DNA of 64,000 nucleotides. Origin: Branchinecta lynchi (Eukaryota > Arthropoda > Branchiopoda > Anostraca > Branchinectidae). The DNA lies in NCBI GenBank assembly GCA_023053575.1, contig JAKZAP010000012.1, positions 11,160,230 through 11,224,229 on the forward strand, in the 5' to 3' direction. Below are positions 63,868 to 64,000 of this stretch, piece after piece. Position 1 is the first letter of the stretch. Each line of letters opens with the position of its first letter. The notes beneath the pieces are model-generated. The model saw nothing but the letters and a program-made list of their open reading frames with translations, did no database searches and was not told the origin of the DNA. The position numbers were made by a program, and so were the translations under genes.

Positions 63868-64000
63868 TTGTTAAAAGTAAAAGTTTTATTTGGAGTTGAT
63901 TAGATGTTCGATTTAGGGGAAAGAATACATGCTGAACACTTGTGTGAAAACAATTTTCCACCGTGCAAGTAGTTCGCCCGGAATCCGGCCAAAGACGGAA
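63868..64000 (-). mobile_element. HLB element, one unit, runs off the window
   Basis: GTTAAAAGTAAAAGTTTTATTTGGAGTTGATTAGATGTTCGATTTAGGGGAAAGAATACATGCTGAACAC...GCAAGTAGTTCGCCCGGAATCCGGCCAAAG is one 134-bp unit of the HLB core, cut by the window edge. Confidence 0.8.

Overview
This window looks like accessory, transposon-rich nuclear DNA from an animal, probably a marine invertebrate. I saw no bacterial-type operons, no ribosome binding sites and no long intact host gene. Nearly everything recognisable is a transposable element or its relic: non-LTR (LINE) reverse transcriptase remnants, tRNA-derived (SINE-like) heads with pol III A/B boxes, short non-autonomous DNA transposons with inverted ends and target duplications, and many diverged copies of two large families carrying internal tandem repeats. 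The taxon cannot be fixed by reading alone.

The two dominant families are called HLA and HLB here. Both start with AACAAG. Both carry, within about 40 bases of that start, one arm of a short inverted sequence (TATGGCACTTG-like in HLA, GGGATCCC in HLB) that recurs as a hairpin or palindrome at the 3' end. Both have a core of tandem repeats: about 0.4 kb units with poly-G tracts in HLA, about 134 bp units in HLB. This layout resembles non-autonomous Helentron/HINE rolling-circle elements. Two copies sit inside older repeats whose empty sites can be inferred, and neither shows a target-site duplication. No Rep/helicase gene is present.

Layout. 0-3.4 kb: an uncertain ORF, an HLA 3' fragment, a hAT-type MITE with an exact 8-bp target duplication, and a tandem duplication. 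3.4-9.1 kb: two LINE relics on the minus strand, one split by a second hAT-type MITE and the other by a full HLA copy. 9.9-12.4 kb: an HLA copy containing a tRNA-like unit, followed by HLB. 12.4-16.5 kb: weak ORF remnants, HLB and a LINE 3' end. 17.7-18.8 kb: a tRNA-derived head, a 108-bp tandem array and a dense cluster of inverted repeats. 20.3-25 kb: foldback and MITE elements and two HLB copies. 25.6-34.3 kb: HLB complex, HLA, hAT-type MITEs and a nested HLB. 34.5-46.5 kb: direct repeats, a second tRNA-derived head split by a TTA-flanked MITE, more hAT-type copies and a 93-bp minisatellite. 46.7-54.9 kb: HLA fragment, duplications, a tRNA-Thr-like gene, a 0.7-kb tandem repeat and a full HLA copy. 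56-64 kb: HLB, LINE 3' ends and three clean MITEs.

Most open frames of 60-100 codons are chance frames in repeats. Long stretches with nothing recognisable are stated as such.
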